NCBI GenBank assembly: GCA_022829145.1 | Contig: CM040745.1 | Coordinates: forward strand, 35,246,406-35,310,405 | Source: Albula goreensis | Lineage: Eukaryota; Chordata; Actinopteri; Albuliformes; Albulidae | Reading direction: 5' to 3' | DNA: 64,000 nucleotides | Shown: positions 45,451 through 57,420 of the stretch, one piece after another | How positions within the stretch are numbered: the stretch's first letter is position 1 | Layout: the number at the start of each line of letters is the position of its first letter | Notes under the pieces: generated by a model | What the model was told of the DNA's origin: nothing | The model's input: only the letters and a program-made list of their open reading frames with translations | The model's database searches: none | Program-made: the position numbers and the translations under genes

Positions 45451-45765
45451 AAAAAAAGAAAACTAGCGTAATACTTTTAGAAGTGATTTTCCTCCGTGTT
45501 GTTGGACTTTGGTTTCATCCAATTTAAAGTCCCATTTAAATGTAACTTCTTATCTGCGTGAGAGTTCTGATTGACTTGGTCCGTGTTTGTAGTGAGCTCT
45601 GTGTTTCACATGCTAATATCGGATGGTTGGGGGCGGAAGGTCTGTCGCAGACTCTCCGGTATGGTCAAGCTTTAATGAGACCGACAGGGCCGACGGTGGA
45701 CTTTAGGTTAATGTCAATGTCACCAGACTTATGTTTAAACTCAAAATTAAGGGATAGCTAAAGTT
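45451..45765. promoter_or_regulatory. Candidate regulatory block
   Basis: Repeat-free mixed sequence with several CpGs. It begins near a purine-rich start and ends at AT-rich DNA. Low confidence. Confidence 0.25.
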
Positions 45766-46114
45766 AAAGTTATGACCTCGCTCATGTTTCAATAAGGATT
45801 TAGAAACACTTGTATCACCATAATTTGCTTTCTATTCTCATAGGTCACTCTCTTTAAGTGCGTATGGTATGCAGATTACATCATGCGTCCAGATTACTCT
45901 GACACGTTATGAAGATGATCTGCGTTGAACAGTCAAAAGCTCAAAATACAGTGTAAAAAGTAGAACATAATAGCCAATGGAAATTTGTACTCCATTTTAA
46001 AATGCAACAAATACTACCTTCAGCGAAGAGTTTCCTGCCTTCTCCATTTTCAGATTGTATGAGCACAAGGCAAATCCTTATGGTTATACATATTTGGATT
46101 GCAAATGCCCTTGT
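45766..46114. other. Gene-free stretch
   Basis: Nothing recognised. Confidence 0.45.
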
Positions 46115-46240
46115 GAAGAGACTAAAGTCAATTTTGATTGAATCGAATGTGCCCTAAAAGAGAATAAGGGCTTGATTCAATGAAGCTCGCACAGTCTCTT
46201 TAAGGACGTATGCAATTCAATCAAAATTTAATTTACATCA
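46115..46240. mobile_element. Small palindromic element (foldback) related to the 61-kb array
   Basis: Left arm 46124-46163 and right arm 46195-46234 are imperfect inverted repeats of 40 bp around a 31-base loop. Each arm reads TTTTGATTGAAT, then a CCCTWAAAGAGA-like phrase. The same phrase forms the 34-bp unit at 61.1 kb. A further partial copy lies at 46333-46378, sharing GACTAAAGTC and CATTGAATTG-type phrases. No coding capacity; best explained as a foldback or MITE family. Confidence 0.6.
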
Positions 46241-48355
46241 CAGCATCATTGTCCTTGAATGTCATATTTTATTGGAAACATCCCCTTTGGAATGTGTTCT
46301 GTCCATTCTAATGAAATAGCATATGAGTTTAGGAAGACTAAAGTCTGTTTTCATTGAATTGAGTATGCACTTAAATACGTGTGGATAAAGGAGTTCGATT
46401 GGGTCCCTAAGTGTGCTTGGTTGAATCTTGCCCAATGGCTCATGAACGCTCATATTTCCTCGTACTTTCATCCCTGGATTTTGCACGGGACCTTCCAGGA
46501 CATCCAAATTTCACATGGTCAGCACGTGGAACGATCGGACAGGAGATAAAGATCCATATAGGCAGCTATGGCTCGGGGCTGCAGGATTCTGGCCGTCCCC
46601 CTCCCCTCTAAGCTAAAACCTTGGATGGGTTATAGTGCGCGATACCAATCAGTCTAATGCAGCCCAAATGGAGAGTGCCTCAAAGGTAAACTTCTGTTGT
46701 ACACAGTTCCTTCAACAGAGGACCCTAATGTTCCGGAGTACCTCCTGTTTAAACTCCTGTACCCCTCACCTCCTCCCCACGAGGGCACAAGGCGGAATTT
46801 GAAGGCCTTGACTGAAGCCTGTCTAGAGTTAATTCGCGTGATGTGACACGAATTATGACTGGCTCAAGCATACAAATAGGGTGTCAGCATACGCTCCTTC
46901 CATGATATTCTGGTGTCATGGTATAACAACTCCTTTGTGTCTATCTGACATTATGATGCACTAAATGGAACTGGATAACTGGACACCATCCAAAAGATAT
47001 TTTACACGTTTATTGTAGGGCTCTATAGGATTGCAGGGCATATTGAACAACAGCCTCTCAAATTGTTGCGGATCATTTTATGGAGGGAAAAAGCAACCAA
47101 AAGAAACAACAACATTAAAGCGCACCAGGACCCTATCACTCAGATAGAGCTTGCAGCGCCTGCACTACTGGGCTGAATCATTATCTTTTATTAATAATTC
47201 CATGAACTTATTTGATATGAGAGTATAACTCTGAGATACAATTCACAGCTATGAGCCACACATTCCCTGCGGCCACCCGTCTTCCTGTTCTCCCATCATC
47301 CCTTTCTTCCATCCCCTGACTCTTAGGGCCACAGAGAGAGAACATCTCCTTCGATCAATGGGTCAAACGTGGGTCAAACATCACGGGTCAAACATCTTTT
47401 TAGATCAATGAAGGTTTAACCACCAAATGTGCATGTATATAGAATGTTCTATCAAAACCCTCTTGTTAAAATGCTTCCCTGCTGTAATATTGCACTGGGT
47501 TAAGAGCTCTTTAATGTAACTTTCCCTTCAAAATGTCTTCGAGGGTTTTAAGTTGATTCAGGAGCATGTTTTAAATATTGACACCTGTATAATTCACAGG
47601 ACACCTGTGCTTGCTCGTTAGGCCATTTCCTGTAGTATTTACATTTGGTAATTACAGTACTGTGCAAGTCATAGTCTTCAGCCCATTTGTTTGATCAACA
47701 GTTGTTTTACTAATGAGCACAACTATTTTGCTTTTATAATATAACCTAAGTGAATGATGCAATGAATTGAAAGGTGTACTCCGTCTTTAGTGTCCAGATA
47801 GGGAGGTTTTTGCTGTATGGAATGGCCTTATAGTGCAATAATCTTATACTTCCCTGTTTCAGATTTTCAGTTGCCTCATAATCTGATGTTAAAGTTATTT
47901 CACTTTGCCAATAAGACAATCTCACAAACTCCACGTTCAAGCAAAACAAGGTAATGGCCTATGACACACTTGTATGACAATTAAGCAATAAACCCATCTT
48001 TTTTGTTATGCTTAGACATAGCTACAGGTTCCCCATTTACGGAGGCCAAATAGCTCTTTTTCACTGGTTTCCTCTACGTGCCACCTGAGTCCAGTAATTT
48101 CCCACCTATTAATGTTAGGTCACACTCCGTGATTTATTAAAGATTGTTTTTGTTAAAGTTAGCATGATTTCAAAATTAAACTGAAGTCAAAGGCAGAGCC
48201 TACCAAGCCCCAAAGCAGTGTTTGTATTGGTGTAATGTAGCAGTACGATGATTATCCTTTCATAGTGAAGTCATTTTCATTCTTTTTCAGTGCCTGCTTG
48301 GCCTCCATCCAGGTACTTTCAGATGGTAACCAGATGTCTAGATACATCTCCAAAG
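46241..48355. other. Gene-free stretch
   Basis: A CAGTACTGTGCAA phrase at 47655-47667 resembles the tip of a fish Tc1-like inverted repeat, but no partner was found. 47363-47395 has three GGGTCAAAC copies. No gene recognised. Confidence 0.35.
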
Positions 48356-48359
48356 ACTG

Positions 48360-48850
48360 TTTCTACTTTTCATTTCGTTCGGAGGTGATTTTCCCAGTCT
48401 TTCAGGAAAGTTAGTTTTCCTAAAAGTTTAATTACATTTGCTTTAAAAAAAAGTTTTGCTTCTGCAAGTGACAGCCGTTTTGTTAAAAAAAAAGAAAAGG
48501 TTGAAGCTGCAGATTCAAAATTCTTGTCGCTCTTTAAAAATAGAGAATTTTTTATATCAGAGCTAAAAGCTTCAATATGCAATGTTGGAGGGCCGTTTCG
48601 TGATTCTCTCGTTAAGCCCTTTTCAAGGCCGAATATAAAACGATGACAACTTAGTAGCGAGTGCAAACATGTGGGATTTGCTTGGCAGAGGCGGCTAGCG
48701 CATTATCAAGAGGTCTAAAAGAGCAAGGAGATGCGCTGAAATATTTATGGAGGTTTGATTTGGACTTCTCCCTCAGGAGGAGCCATCGAAAACATGCAAT
48801 CTGTGGATAGCCTGAAGGCAAACCGGCGAGGAGGTCAAGCCTATAGGTTT
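48360..48850. promoter_or_regulatory. Candidate regulatory block
   Basis: About 490 bases of complex DNA with TAATTA at 48429-48434, several A runs inside, and CpG-bearing phrases toward 48650-48850 (GGCGGCTAGCGCATTATC, AAACCGGCGAGGAGG). The 98-codon minus-strand frame has no domain and is judged non-coding. Confidence 0.4.
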
Positions 48851-51800
48851 TACTTTACATGGAAACACTACTCAGAGGAGGAAAAGAAAGAAGTAGATAG
48901 GGAGAGATAAAAATATATTCTGCACCTGGAAGCTTGGTTTGGGCTTTGGAGAATTATTGATTTTTTGTCTTTCTTTTTTTATTTATTTCATTTTATATTT
49001 TTACCGTGGACAGATACCTTTCCTCGTTTTTTTTTCTCAGATCAAAAAACATTTCCATGTGATATCAAATCTGGCAGGTACTTGTATACACAACAAACTC
49101 AATTTGCTGATCCCGTTCTGACGTCTTTCAGGGCAGCATCGGCGGCTAACATCAAAGATTTTGTCTTTTTTCATACAGGGGCAACAGGTTTTTATATTGT
49201 CATGTCAGGTTTGAGATTCTACGGTACCTGAGCTTGTTTTCATTTACAGTGTTGTTCTTGTTTATATTCCCTTGTTATTTACTGTCTTTGTTTCTGCTTA
49301 TGGGAGTGTATGCAGTTACATTAATGAATATTGTCTTAATAATATTACTGTACTACATTAGGTAAACACTATATATATATGACCAGTTTATTTAAATGTA
49401 AAATATTGCAGTGAAATTATTGGTATGGAATGTCTTTATGATATCAAACAGAACTTCACTTCACAATAGAAAGTTTACCATCTCATTTTATATTAGTCTT
49501 GGTTCTTAATCAGCAACATTAATAACTTCTCTGTGCCTTCGTGTGTTACATGCTAAGATATTAAAGAGATATCAAGAGATGTATGTGGATATACATCTAT
49601 TTAAAACTACATATCTACTTAAAAATGCCATTTATTAGAACAACCCACACATAATATCTTCACAAACAATAGATTTGATCTAGGATGCAAAAGGTTTACA
49701 TAACAGGGATTACAAATAAAAGTATTGTACATATATCAAAAAAGAAACTATGCACCTGCTATATTACTGAGAAATACCACCCAGACATTGTGGCTAGGGT
49801 ATGCTCTGGTAATGAATTTCTTTTCAGAGCTGTTGGCATGAATTGATATTCACTCTATGAATCTGTGCAAGGCTCCAATATTTTGAGCTTTTAATATTTA
49901 AAACCATTCTGTCTACTTCGTGCATTTACTGGCATTAATTAAAATATTAAGTATTACAGATGTATTAATATCTAATAACATAGTAACAGAACTCCAGGGG
50001 AAAAAAACTGGGTAAAATGTCGTAAATTCATTATAATACGATCAAACCTGAAAATAATGACAAGTTGTATTATTCGCTTACATTCAAAATAGCACAGAAA
50101 CTTGTCCTTTTATACAAAGAATAATGAGAGACATGCAGGTGTCACATGTCCCGCAAGCGTATCGACTAGTTTGTGCTGTTCCTGACGAACTGGCTGTATC
50201 ACAGGGATGGTGACTTCCTTTCGCTGACTCAAATCCCTCCTCTTTCTGTGGGGTCCTTGAGAGAACGGGAGGATGAGAAACAGGCCTCTGCCATGATTTA
50301 AACAGAGCTCGTCTGGAGCACACTATCGAACATCAACGGCATCAGTACTATCTGCGCAAAACCATCCATTTTTGCTGTATACATTGCTAAAGGGATTGTT
50401 ATGATTTGCAATTCATAGCAATTCATTGGATTTTTATCTGATGCAGTACCCCATGATGACTAGCACTTTGCACACTCGCACGTTTAACATTTCGGCGACA
50501 GCTGAAACCTGCTGTACTTCTATTATATTTTAATTCACTTTTGCAGAGATTACATAATGCTGTCAAGCCATACAAGATACCTTAAAGTGGAAAGAGCCAT
50601 TTGTGAATCCATATTTCCTGTCCATCGTGATTGTGTTGCATTCCTCTCCATGCTTTTTAAGACATTTCTTTACTTTTAAACTTCTGTGTGCTCATAATTG
50701 TTTACTTAAATTTTTGCATTTTTAAAATCATATTCTTTATGTATGCCACTCTGAATGTCATATTCAATATTTGTGCATAGTCTTGTCAATTAGATTAATA
50801 ACGTCCACAGATTTTACTCTTTAATACGCAATATTATCATTTATTATGACAGCCACAGTTTCTCTTTAACAAATGAACATTTGAGGTGAGACCCATGTCA
50901 AGGTCCAATCAAATAAGCTTATTTGTGTTTGACACAGAAGAGATTGAAATCACTATGGAGGAGTCCTACTGTCCAAAGGGAAGACTGGGGTGTGCCTGAT
51001 TAGAATTATGGATTTTATTTATTCATGTATTTTTTTTGCTTGTTTAATTTTGTGTCTGCGCATAGGGCTGTGTTGGAAAGACAGACATTTCATTAAAAAG
51101 CGAAAAAAGGCTGAGATTTAATGTACAGCAATCATGGGGTGAGAAGAGTTCGTCTCTAATCAGGGGTCCTATCACTGCTTCGCAGAAGTGTCTGTCGCTG
51201 AAAGAGGCACTCGTGTCAGAAAGAGACTGAGCAGTCATTACTCTTGTGTTGAAATGCTGTGCAACACTCTTATACCACTCTGGCAAATTTCTTGATAAAG
51301 TGCTGCGTTTCATGGAAATAAAGCAAACTTTTTTAGAAAACTGCCATAATGAAATGACTAATATTCAGAACATACCTCTGAATTGAATTCATATTGAAAA
51401 CGGTCCACCGTAGACTCGAAAACCAATTTACATGAATAGCTGTTGTATTTAGGCTGGGTGCTTCAAAATGGCAATTTCACATGATAAACAAATTTTAAAA
51501 AATGCAATTTCTGCAACATAAATGACATTTATAAAATAAACACAGTAATAGTTATAATAAATATAAAACCATTTTATGGTGGTGCAGTACACTATAAAAT
51601 ATCAAATGGAAGGCCTGATTGTCATGACATAATTCACACGAATTTCAATAACCCGTTGATGGATTATCTTGTTGAGATGATTCAGTCATCAGACAACAGG
51701 GTCAAAGGTCAATTTCTCCACTAATCTGTACTATAGTTGAGCAATGAAAGATGGCTTGTTTGGATGATCGTGATTGTTAATAACACATTACTCATTCAGC

Positions 51801-52640
51801 ATTTTGATGCAGCATAGTAATTACAACAGTAATTAATACAAGAGTTCATCTTACAATAGTTTAGTTTGAGCTGACCAAACGTTTTTGGAATGCTCACTTG
51901 TTTAAACTTGAAAGAATTATAGTGATATTTAGTAAATGAACATTGATCAAAAAATATACCTTTTAAACAGCAATGTAAATTTAAGAGTCCAGTAAGTTTC
52001 TTTGCTTGTATATGTAAATACAGTATACTGTACACAATGATACACAAAGGAAATTGTTTGATTATATTTCCCTAAATGAATACTCAATTCTTGTGCCATA
52101 ATACTTCCACGTGAAATGTATGATTTTTATCTACAGTAAGGAGAGTAAGAGTAATCATATCATTTGTCACTGAGGAAGCCACTAGCAGATAGAAAATTCG
52201 GAACTCAGCATTGCAGTGCTCTGTTGCTATGTGTTATAATGTTCATGTTCTGACAGGAGCTTCAAAGAGTCTTCACTCTCTTTCAGGGCGATGGACAGCC
52301 AGGGATGGAGTCTATGCCCAAGTGACACATTAATGAGTAATGGAACCTGTGCTTGCAGGAAAGGGAGAAGGGGCCATTTTAAATAGAAAGTTTTGGCAGA
52401 ATATAAGGTTCAAATGTACAGGGTTTAATCCCTCCACCCTTTCATTAAGGTAGGAAGATTAAACCTTCTGCGCGAATAAATATAAGGGCTTAATTGCCAA
52501 AATACTGCAATATCTCTGTAATTGAACCCTTTTTTCAAGTCTTCGAATTACAGACCTACATATCTATGCCTGTGCATGCATAACTACAAACATAAACCTA
52601 CACTTGCGCATCTGTGTCATTTATGCATTTTGTGAGGTGT
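48851..52640. other. Gene-free AT-rich stretch
   Basis: About 3.8 kb of AT-rich DNA with a short (TA)n at 49371-49380. No element family, exon or RNA gene was recognised. Confidence 0.5.
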
Positions 52641-53340
52641 GTGCCCGTGATACACACACCAATCACAGACGCCCTTGACTGTGAGAAAGGGGCGGGGTTT
52701 GCAGAGTATTCATAAGGGGGCGGGGCTTCAGTATGCTCTCCCTCGATATTGGCTCCATAAATGACCAAACACCTGAGTGTCCTTTTCAGAATGTACCTCT
52801 CTGAATGTTTGTGTGTGACAGTAGTAGAGTATGGATTGCATCCTGACATGCTGGACAGGATTTTGTATGGGCAGTTTTGGTCTCTTTGCTGCAGCATTAG
52901 AAGTTAATGGGAGCGCCCCCATCTTCTCCTGCTCTCGGTGAGAATGTCTCACCCACAATGAGATCACAGTGAACATGAGTGCAAGTGAAACCACTGTGTC
53001 TCACTTACGATGGGCTGACATTACGCGCATGTGTGGTCTCCCTCGCCATGAGCGCGCATGGCCGTAAGCCTCTTTAAAACCCTCGCATTCGCTTTGACAG
53101 AGTCTGTTTGCAGCCATCGACTGACATGACAAGTTTCCGAACCTGTTCGCTCTTGCTGTCGTGCGTACGCCATCTGCACGCAGCCTTCGCTTCTCGCCCT
53201 CACTTCGAGCTGAGGACGACGGCCCACAAACACGTCACAAGAAGCAAGAATTTATGCCCCTTCTGCAACACCATGCCCAGTGACACTGCAGTGAATATTT
53301 GCACAAATGGCCCGTTGGCCGATTGTAGTGGTCTGTAACC
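52641..53340. promoter_or_regulatory. GC-box-bearing CpG-retaining segment
   Basis: GGGGCGGGGTTTGCAGAG at about 52689 and GGGGGCGGGGCTTCAG at about 52716 place two strong SP/KLF GC boxes about 27 bases apart in direct orientation. CpG-bearing DNA continues at 53020-53240. No TATA box or exon is evident, so a promoter is possible but unsupported. Confidence 0.3.
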
Positions 53341-55780
53341 CCTCCTGGCCAGCACAGTGGAGCCAACAGTTTGGGTCAGGCTATGGTCCAGAGTCTCATG
53401 GTACCATGAGTATGTTTGCAATATACACTGGTCTTACTTCAAATTAGGAGCCCCCGGACCATGGGGAACCCCACCAGTTATTTCCTTGGGTGTCACCTGT
53501 CTCGCAACGCTCCAACAGAAACAATGCACAGGTACTATGCTGCAACATGATACAATGGATATAAATGAGTTGCCTTCATGACCTTCCACCTGGAAGTAGA
53601 ATTACATAGACCGTGTCTCTATTGTACTATCATTACGAAAGCGACTAATTCTTAAAATTGTCAATTTAACCACCCCATGACCCCTTTCCGTACTGCACTT
53701 TCGGGTGATTCTTCCTCAGTGTTGAATGAGCACTGAGCAACGAAGAATAAAAAAGATCTGACCGAAAAAAAAAACTGTAAACGTGTCCATGTGTCTTTTT
53801 CTTTCATGAGTGAAAAAGAAGTGAAGCTCCATCACTCTACCTTTGAGTCAGGCCACTGTCTGATACACAGCGTTGATTCAAGGTGACTTTGTTAATGCTA
53901 GCCTACCTGGGAGGAATTTTAAATCCACCTAGGATTCCTCATTTTTTTGAGACTCCTGACTGCACTTTTATCTCCAAATAACATGGCGAATAATGCGGAT
54001 ATATATTCTTTGTAGTTACATTTATAGCCGTATCACTTATTAGTTATAAATACAAATTCTATATAACTACTATATGTAGTATATATGTATTTTACGTTGT
54101 ATATAGTTCATGCTTTTGCGTCTACATTCAGTCAACATTTATTATGCATTAAAATGCAAGTGTTTCGCCATTGTAAATTTAAAAACCTGTTTTCAGGTAT
54201 AATTACGGCAACATGTTGATACCAAATTTATGTTGAAAAAGGATATTCTGTGGCAAGAATTAGAAGCTTAAAGAATACCCAAGGAAGGATTAAAATATGA
54301 TCTGAACAGCTGAGATAGCTGATTAAATTTGAATATAAGCAATGCGAGCACAAGCTTGTATCATTGTTGCATTGTTTTTTCTCCTCAGGAAAAGAAACAA
54401 AATGCTTTTTTTGAGATGCAGGCAGTCAGTGTCTCATTTTGCAGATCAGCAGAAATCCTCTGGTTACTTTAATGAGAATCCTTAAGGAAAGTGCGTGTAG
54501 AAATCATTGCAAATCAGGTGCAAACAAACAAGTTCTAATGCAGTTATTAAGTTACACTGGTAAACAAAAAGGGGAAAAATCTATATAAAAGCAATGAGCC
54601 ACACATTCCTGCTACAGAGTAAACATTGACACAGTTAATAAATCCAGTCTAATAAATCCTCTGCACTCCAATTCAGTACAGGGGCTCCTGGAAGTGGCCA
54701 TGCCCTGGTCAATAACATCATGCAGAAATTGTGTTTGGGGTTGTTCTGGAATAATTTGTGTGTATGCATGTGTTTGTGTAAAACTGTCACTTGTGTTTGG
54801 ATAATTTTACATCTTAATTTCTCACCGTTTAAAAGCTTCGTGGCTACATTTCTGTCCCTGATGACCACAAGAAAATGAATGATACAAGCTCCCTGGTTTG
54901 TTTTATGTGAGTAGCACTGGATAAGGGTTTTATTTTTTATTTTTCTATATCTTCGAAACATTTACCTTATGGACATTATTTATGGACCGATCTTGACATC
55001 GCTAGGCTTCTACAGGTCTAACCACCGGCTGTGTTCAGATTACATTTTGTACCGAGTCAAGCCTTCCAATGACGTCACCGCTGCAACTGCATTTCCTTCA
55101 GCTAACCTGTGTTTGTTCTTGGAGTTGCCCTCTGCTGTGCCTGTTTCCGTCTAAGCTTCGACTGTCTGCACCTCTCCCAACATTGCAATACCGAGCCCAG
55201 CCCCAGCCCAGCCATCAGTATCGGCTAGCCCCACCAGTCCCAGTCCTACAACCTCCTTCCCCCTCCACTGCAGATGTACTGTACTGAATCTCTGCTGCCT
55301 TCCTCTACCCCTTTTTTCCGTTCCACACACGCATACTCTCCCGAATACAACCTCTGAGTTTTAAGTTTTCCTCCCATCTTCCCCACTTCGTCATTGTAAG
55401 CAATAATTTCATCATCAACCTTTGGCCAGATTCTGTTCGTTTACAACGTTTTCTACAACAGAATCGATAACATGCACATTCTACCTTATACAATATGCTA
55501 CTGTATCATACCATTTTCATTGCTGCGTACTGCCAACGCTATAATGTAAGGGTAATGCACTGACAAGCAATTAAGCCTAATGTCTTTCATCCAATTACGT
55601 GCCTCTCTTAGTCAGTACAACCAATTAACCAGTATCATATATGAGAGTTTGTGCTTCTTGCACCTTCAGCAGCTACTAAACGTTTCCACAGCTCATATCC
55701 ACATTTCACCTCCTGCCAATACATAGTTATGCACCATATTCAGTCTGCCTTGCGCCAGCTAAATGCAGATGGCACCCACA
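53341..55780. other. Gene-free stretch
   Basis: AT-rich to 54960, then pyrimidine-leaning DNA. A perfect CRE palindrome TGACGTCA is at 55070-55077. The 108-codon minus-strand frame at 54635-54961 has no domain. Confidence 0.4.
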
Positions 55781-55781
55781 T

Positions 55782-55855
55782 GAGTCGGGTTCTGCTCGAG
55801 GTTTCTTCCTTTATATAGGGAGTTTTTCCTTGCCACTATCACCTTAGGCTTGCTC
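55782..55855 (+). mobile_element. Tail segment of a widespread teleost interspersed repeat
   Basis: GAGTCGGGTTCTGCTCGAGG, then TTTCTTCC and GGGAGTTTTTCCTTGCCACT, then CTTGCTCTTTGGG, matches a phrase found over and over in teleost genomes (remembered as TCTGGTTCTGCTCAAGGTTTC, then GGGAGTTTTTCC). The parent family is not assigned with confidence. The element's left limit is not visible. Confidence 0.6.
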
Positions 55856-56019
55856 TTTGGGTCTCAGGCCTGCAGGCATCCTGAGAGTTGCCACCAGCTG
55901 CCCTGCCTCCGCACACTCCACAGATCCCTGCTTTGTTTCTCCCACTATATCTGCCTCCTCCCTCCCTGTTACTAAAGGTGTGGGAGCCGGTGGATTACAC
56001 CTAGTGGCAGCTCCCCCAC

Positions 56020-56505
56020 CCCTGTATGCTCTGCGGGTCCTTGCTATGCCCACCTCTACTCTTTCTACTGCTACTTCCTGTCCAGGAACCAGTGTGCTTT
56101 TGTTTTCATTGCCCTTCTGTCTCTGCACCTTGTTACCTGATTACCTATTTGTTTCACCTGCCTGCTTGTTCACCTGTGTCTCGTTTGCTCATTTGTCCTG
56201 TGTATTTATATGCAGTTTTTTCCCTTGTTAAGTGCCAGTTCATCTCAGTGTGTTTCATCTGTTTCGTTACCAGCCTTGTTCCTTGTGTTATCTGTCTGCC
56301 TGCCTGTTTTGACCCTACATGTTTTTTGACTTTGCTCTTCTAGATTGTGCTTTTGATTCTCTGCCACGCTTGCCTGTGTTTTTGACTGTGTTTTGGTAGT
56401 GTGCTGTGACTTTTTGATTATGCCTGTCCCCGACCGGAGCTGTTTAATAAACTCATGTGTATTATTCTATCTGTCTGTGTTTGAGTCCTGCCTGATTTGT
56501 GACAA
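56020..56505 (+). mobile_element. LTR-like segment, probably a truncated or solo LTR
   Basis: Pyrimidine-rich T/C/G phrases typical of fish Ty3/Gypsy LTRs, a TATA-like TATTTATA at 56203-56210, the polyadenylation signal AATAAA at 56446-56451 in GCTGTTTAATAAACTC, and a right end at TTTGTGACA (about 56504). The left end, primer-binding site and second LTR were not found, so solo, truncated or unrelated status cannot be settled. No gag or pol frame is present. Confidence 0.4.
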
Positions 56506-57155
56506 ATATGTCTCTGATTGAGGTCTATGGAACCAAGAGCCTTTTTAAATGCTGTGCAACCCTTTAGAGACTGATTGGTATTAACACCATTTTTCTGGAG
56601 GTCTTTCAGGGAATTTCTTGCTGTCGTGACATGGCATGCCTGAATGAATCTGTGTGTTGTCAACCTCCCTTTGATGTAAGGACCAGAGTCCATACCAGAC
56701 CAGACCAGACCACCCCTATGTACTACTTCAATCTACAACATAATCTGACTGAATTCATTATTGAAAAATGTTCCAGAATGCAGAAAGTCAGACTTGAAAA
56801 GATACTTTCTCACTGTACTGTTTCTGATACTTAAGCAATATGTAAAGAATAACCCGAACATTTTATGGAGAGCGAATTGAGTGCCCTTAAAAATGTTAAT
56901 CACAAGCTAACAAAGAAGAGAGACTGAATGCTCCACCTCCATCAAAGTCACAGATAAGGAAATATCCATTCTACCAATCTCTTTGTTTTGGTCTTATAGC
57001 ATGACTCAATCTGATGGCAACAGAACAAAGGTAACCATTTCGAAATATCAATTACTCTTTTGTCTTTAGAGATATTGTCCAAGCATAATTTGATATAAGT
57101 GAAACAGAACATTCTCTTTTTGTGACAGCAAATATCATGGTGCTCTTTTAATTAA
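56506..57155. other. Gene-free stretch
   Basis: Contains three CCAGA tandem units at about 56696-56712. Nothing coding was recognised. Confidence 0.45.
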
Positions 57156-57159
57156 CATT

Positions 57160-57420
57160 GTTAGGTTGGAGTAATGATGCTGGCCCCGCGAAAGTTGTGC
57201 TTGCTTTCATGTTTCCTCTGTTCAAACAGGGAGGAGGAGGAGGGGGCGCAGAGTGAAGAAAGTTGGGGTGCTAGGCAGGGACAGCCAGCCGTCTTGCGCA
57301 GCGGGAAACACCCTTTTAATTAAGATCTGTTTTATCTCGGAGAGAAGATTTGCTATCCCGAAGTGAAGATGAAACATAACATTCCGCCTCTGAGTATCCC
57401 TGCAGTGATGTAACTTCCTG
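57160..57420. promoter_or_regulatory. Candidate regulatory block
   Basis: Non-repetitive DNA with a (GGA)n patch at 57230-57243 and TTTTAATTAAGATCTG near 57315, plus several CpGs. Moderate contrast with the flanks. Confidence 0.3.

Noticed and set aside
47655-47667. CAGTACTGTGCAA as a Tc1-like terminus
   Set aside because: Only a 13-base similarity. No mirrored end or transposase remnant found nearby.
55857-56231. 124-codon plus-strand frame
   Set aside because: Cysteine-, leucine- and serine-rich by pyrimidine bias of an LTR-like segment; no gag or pol similarity.
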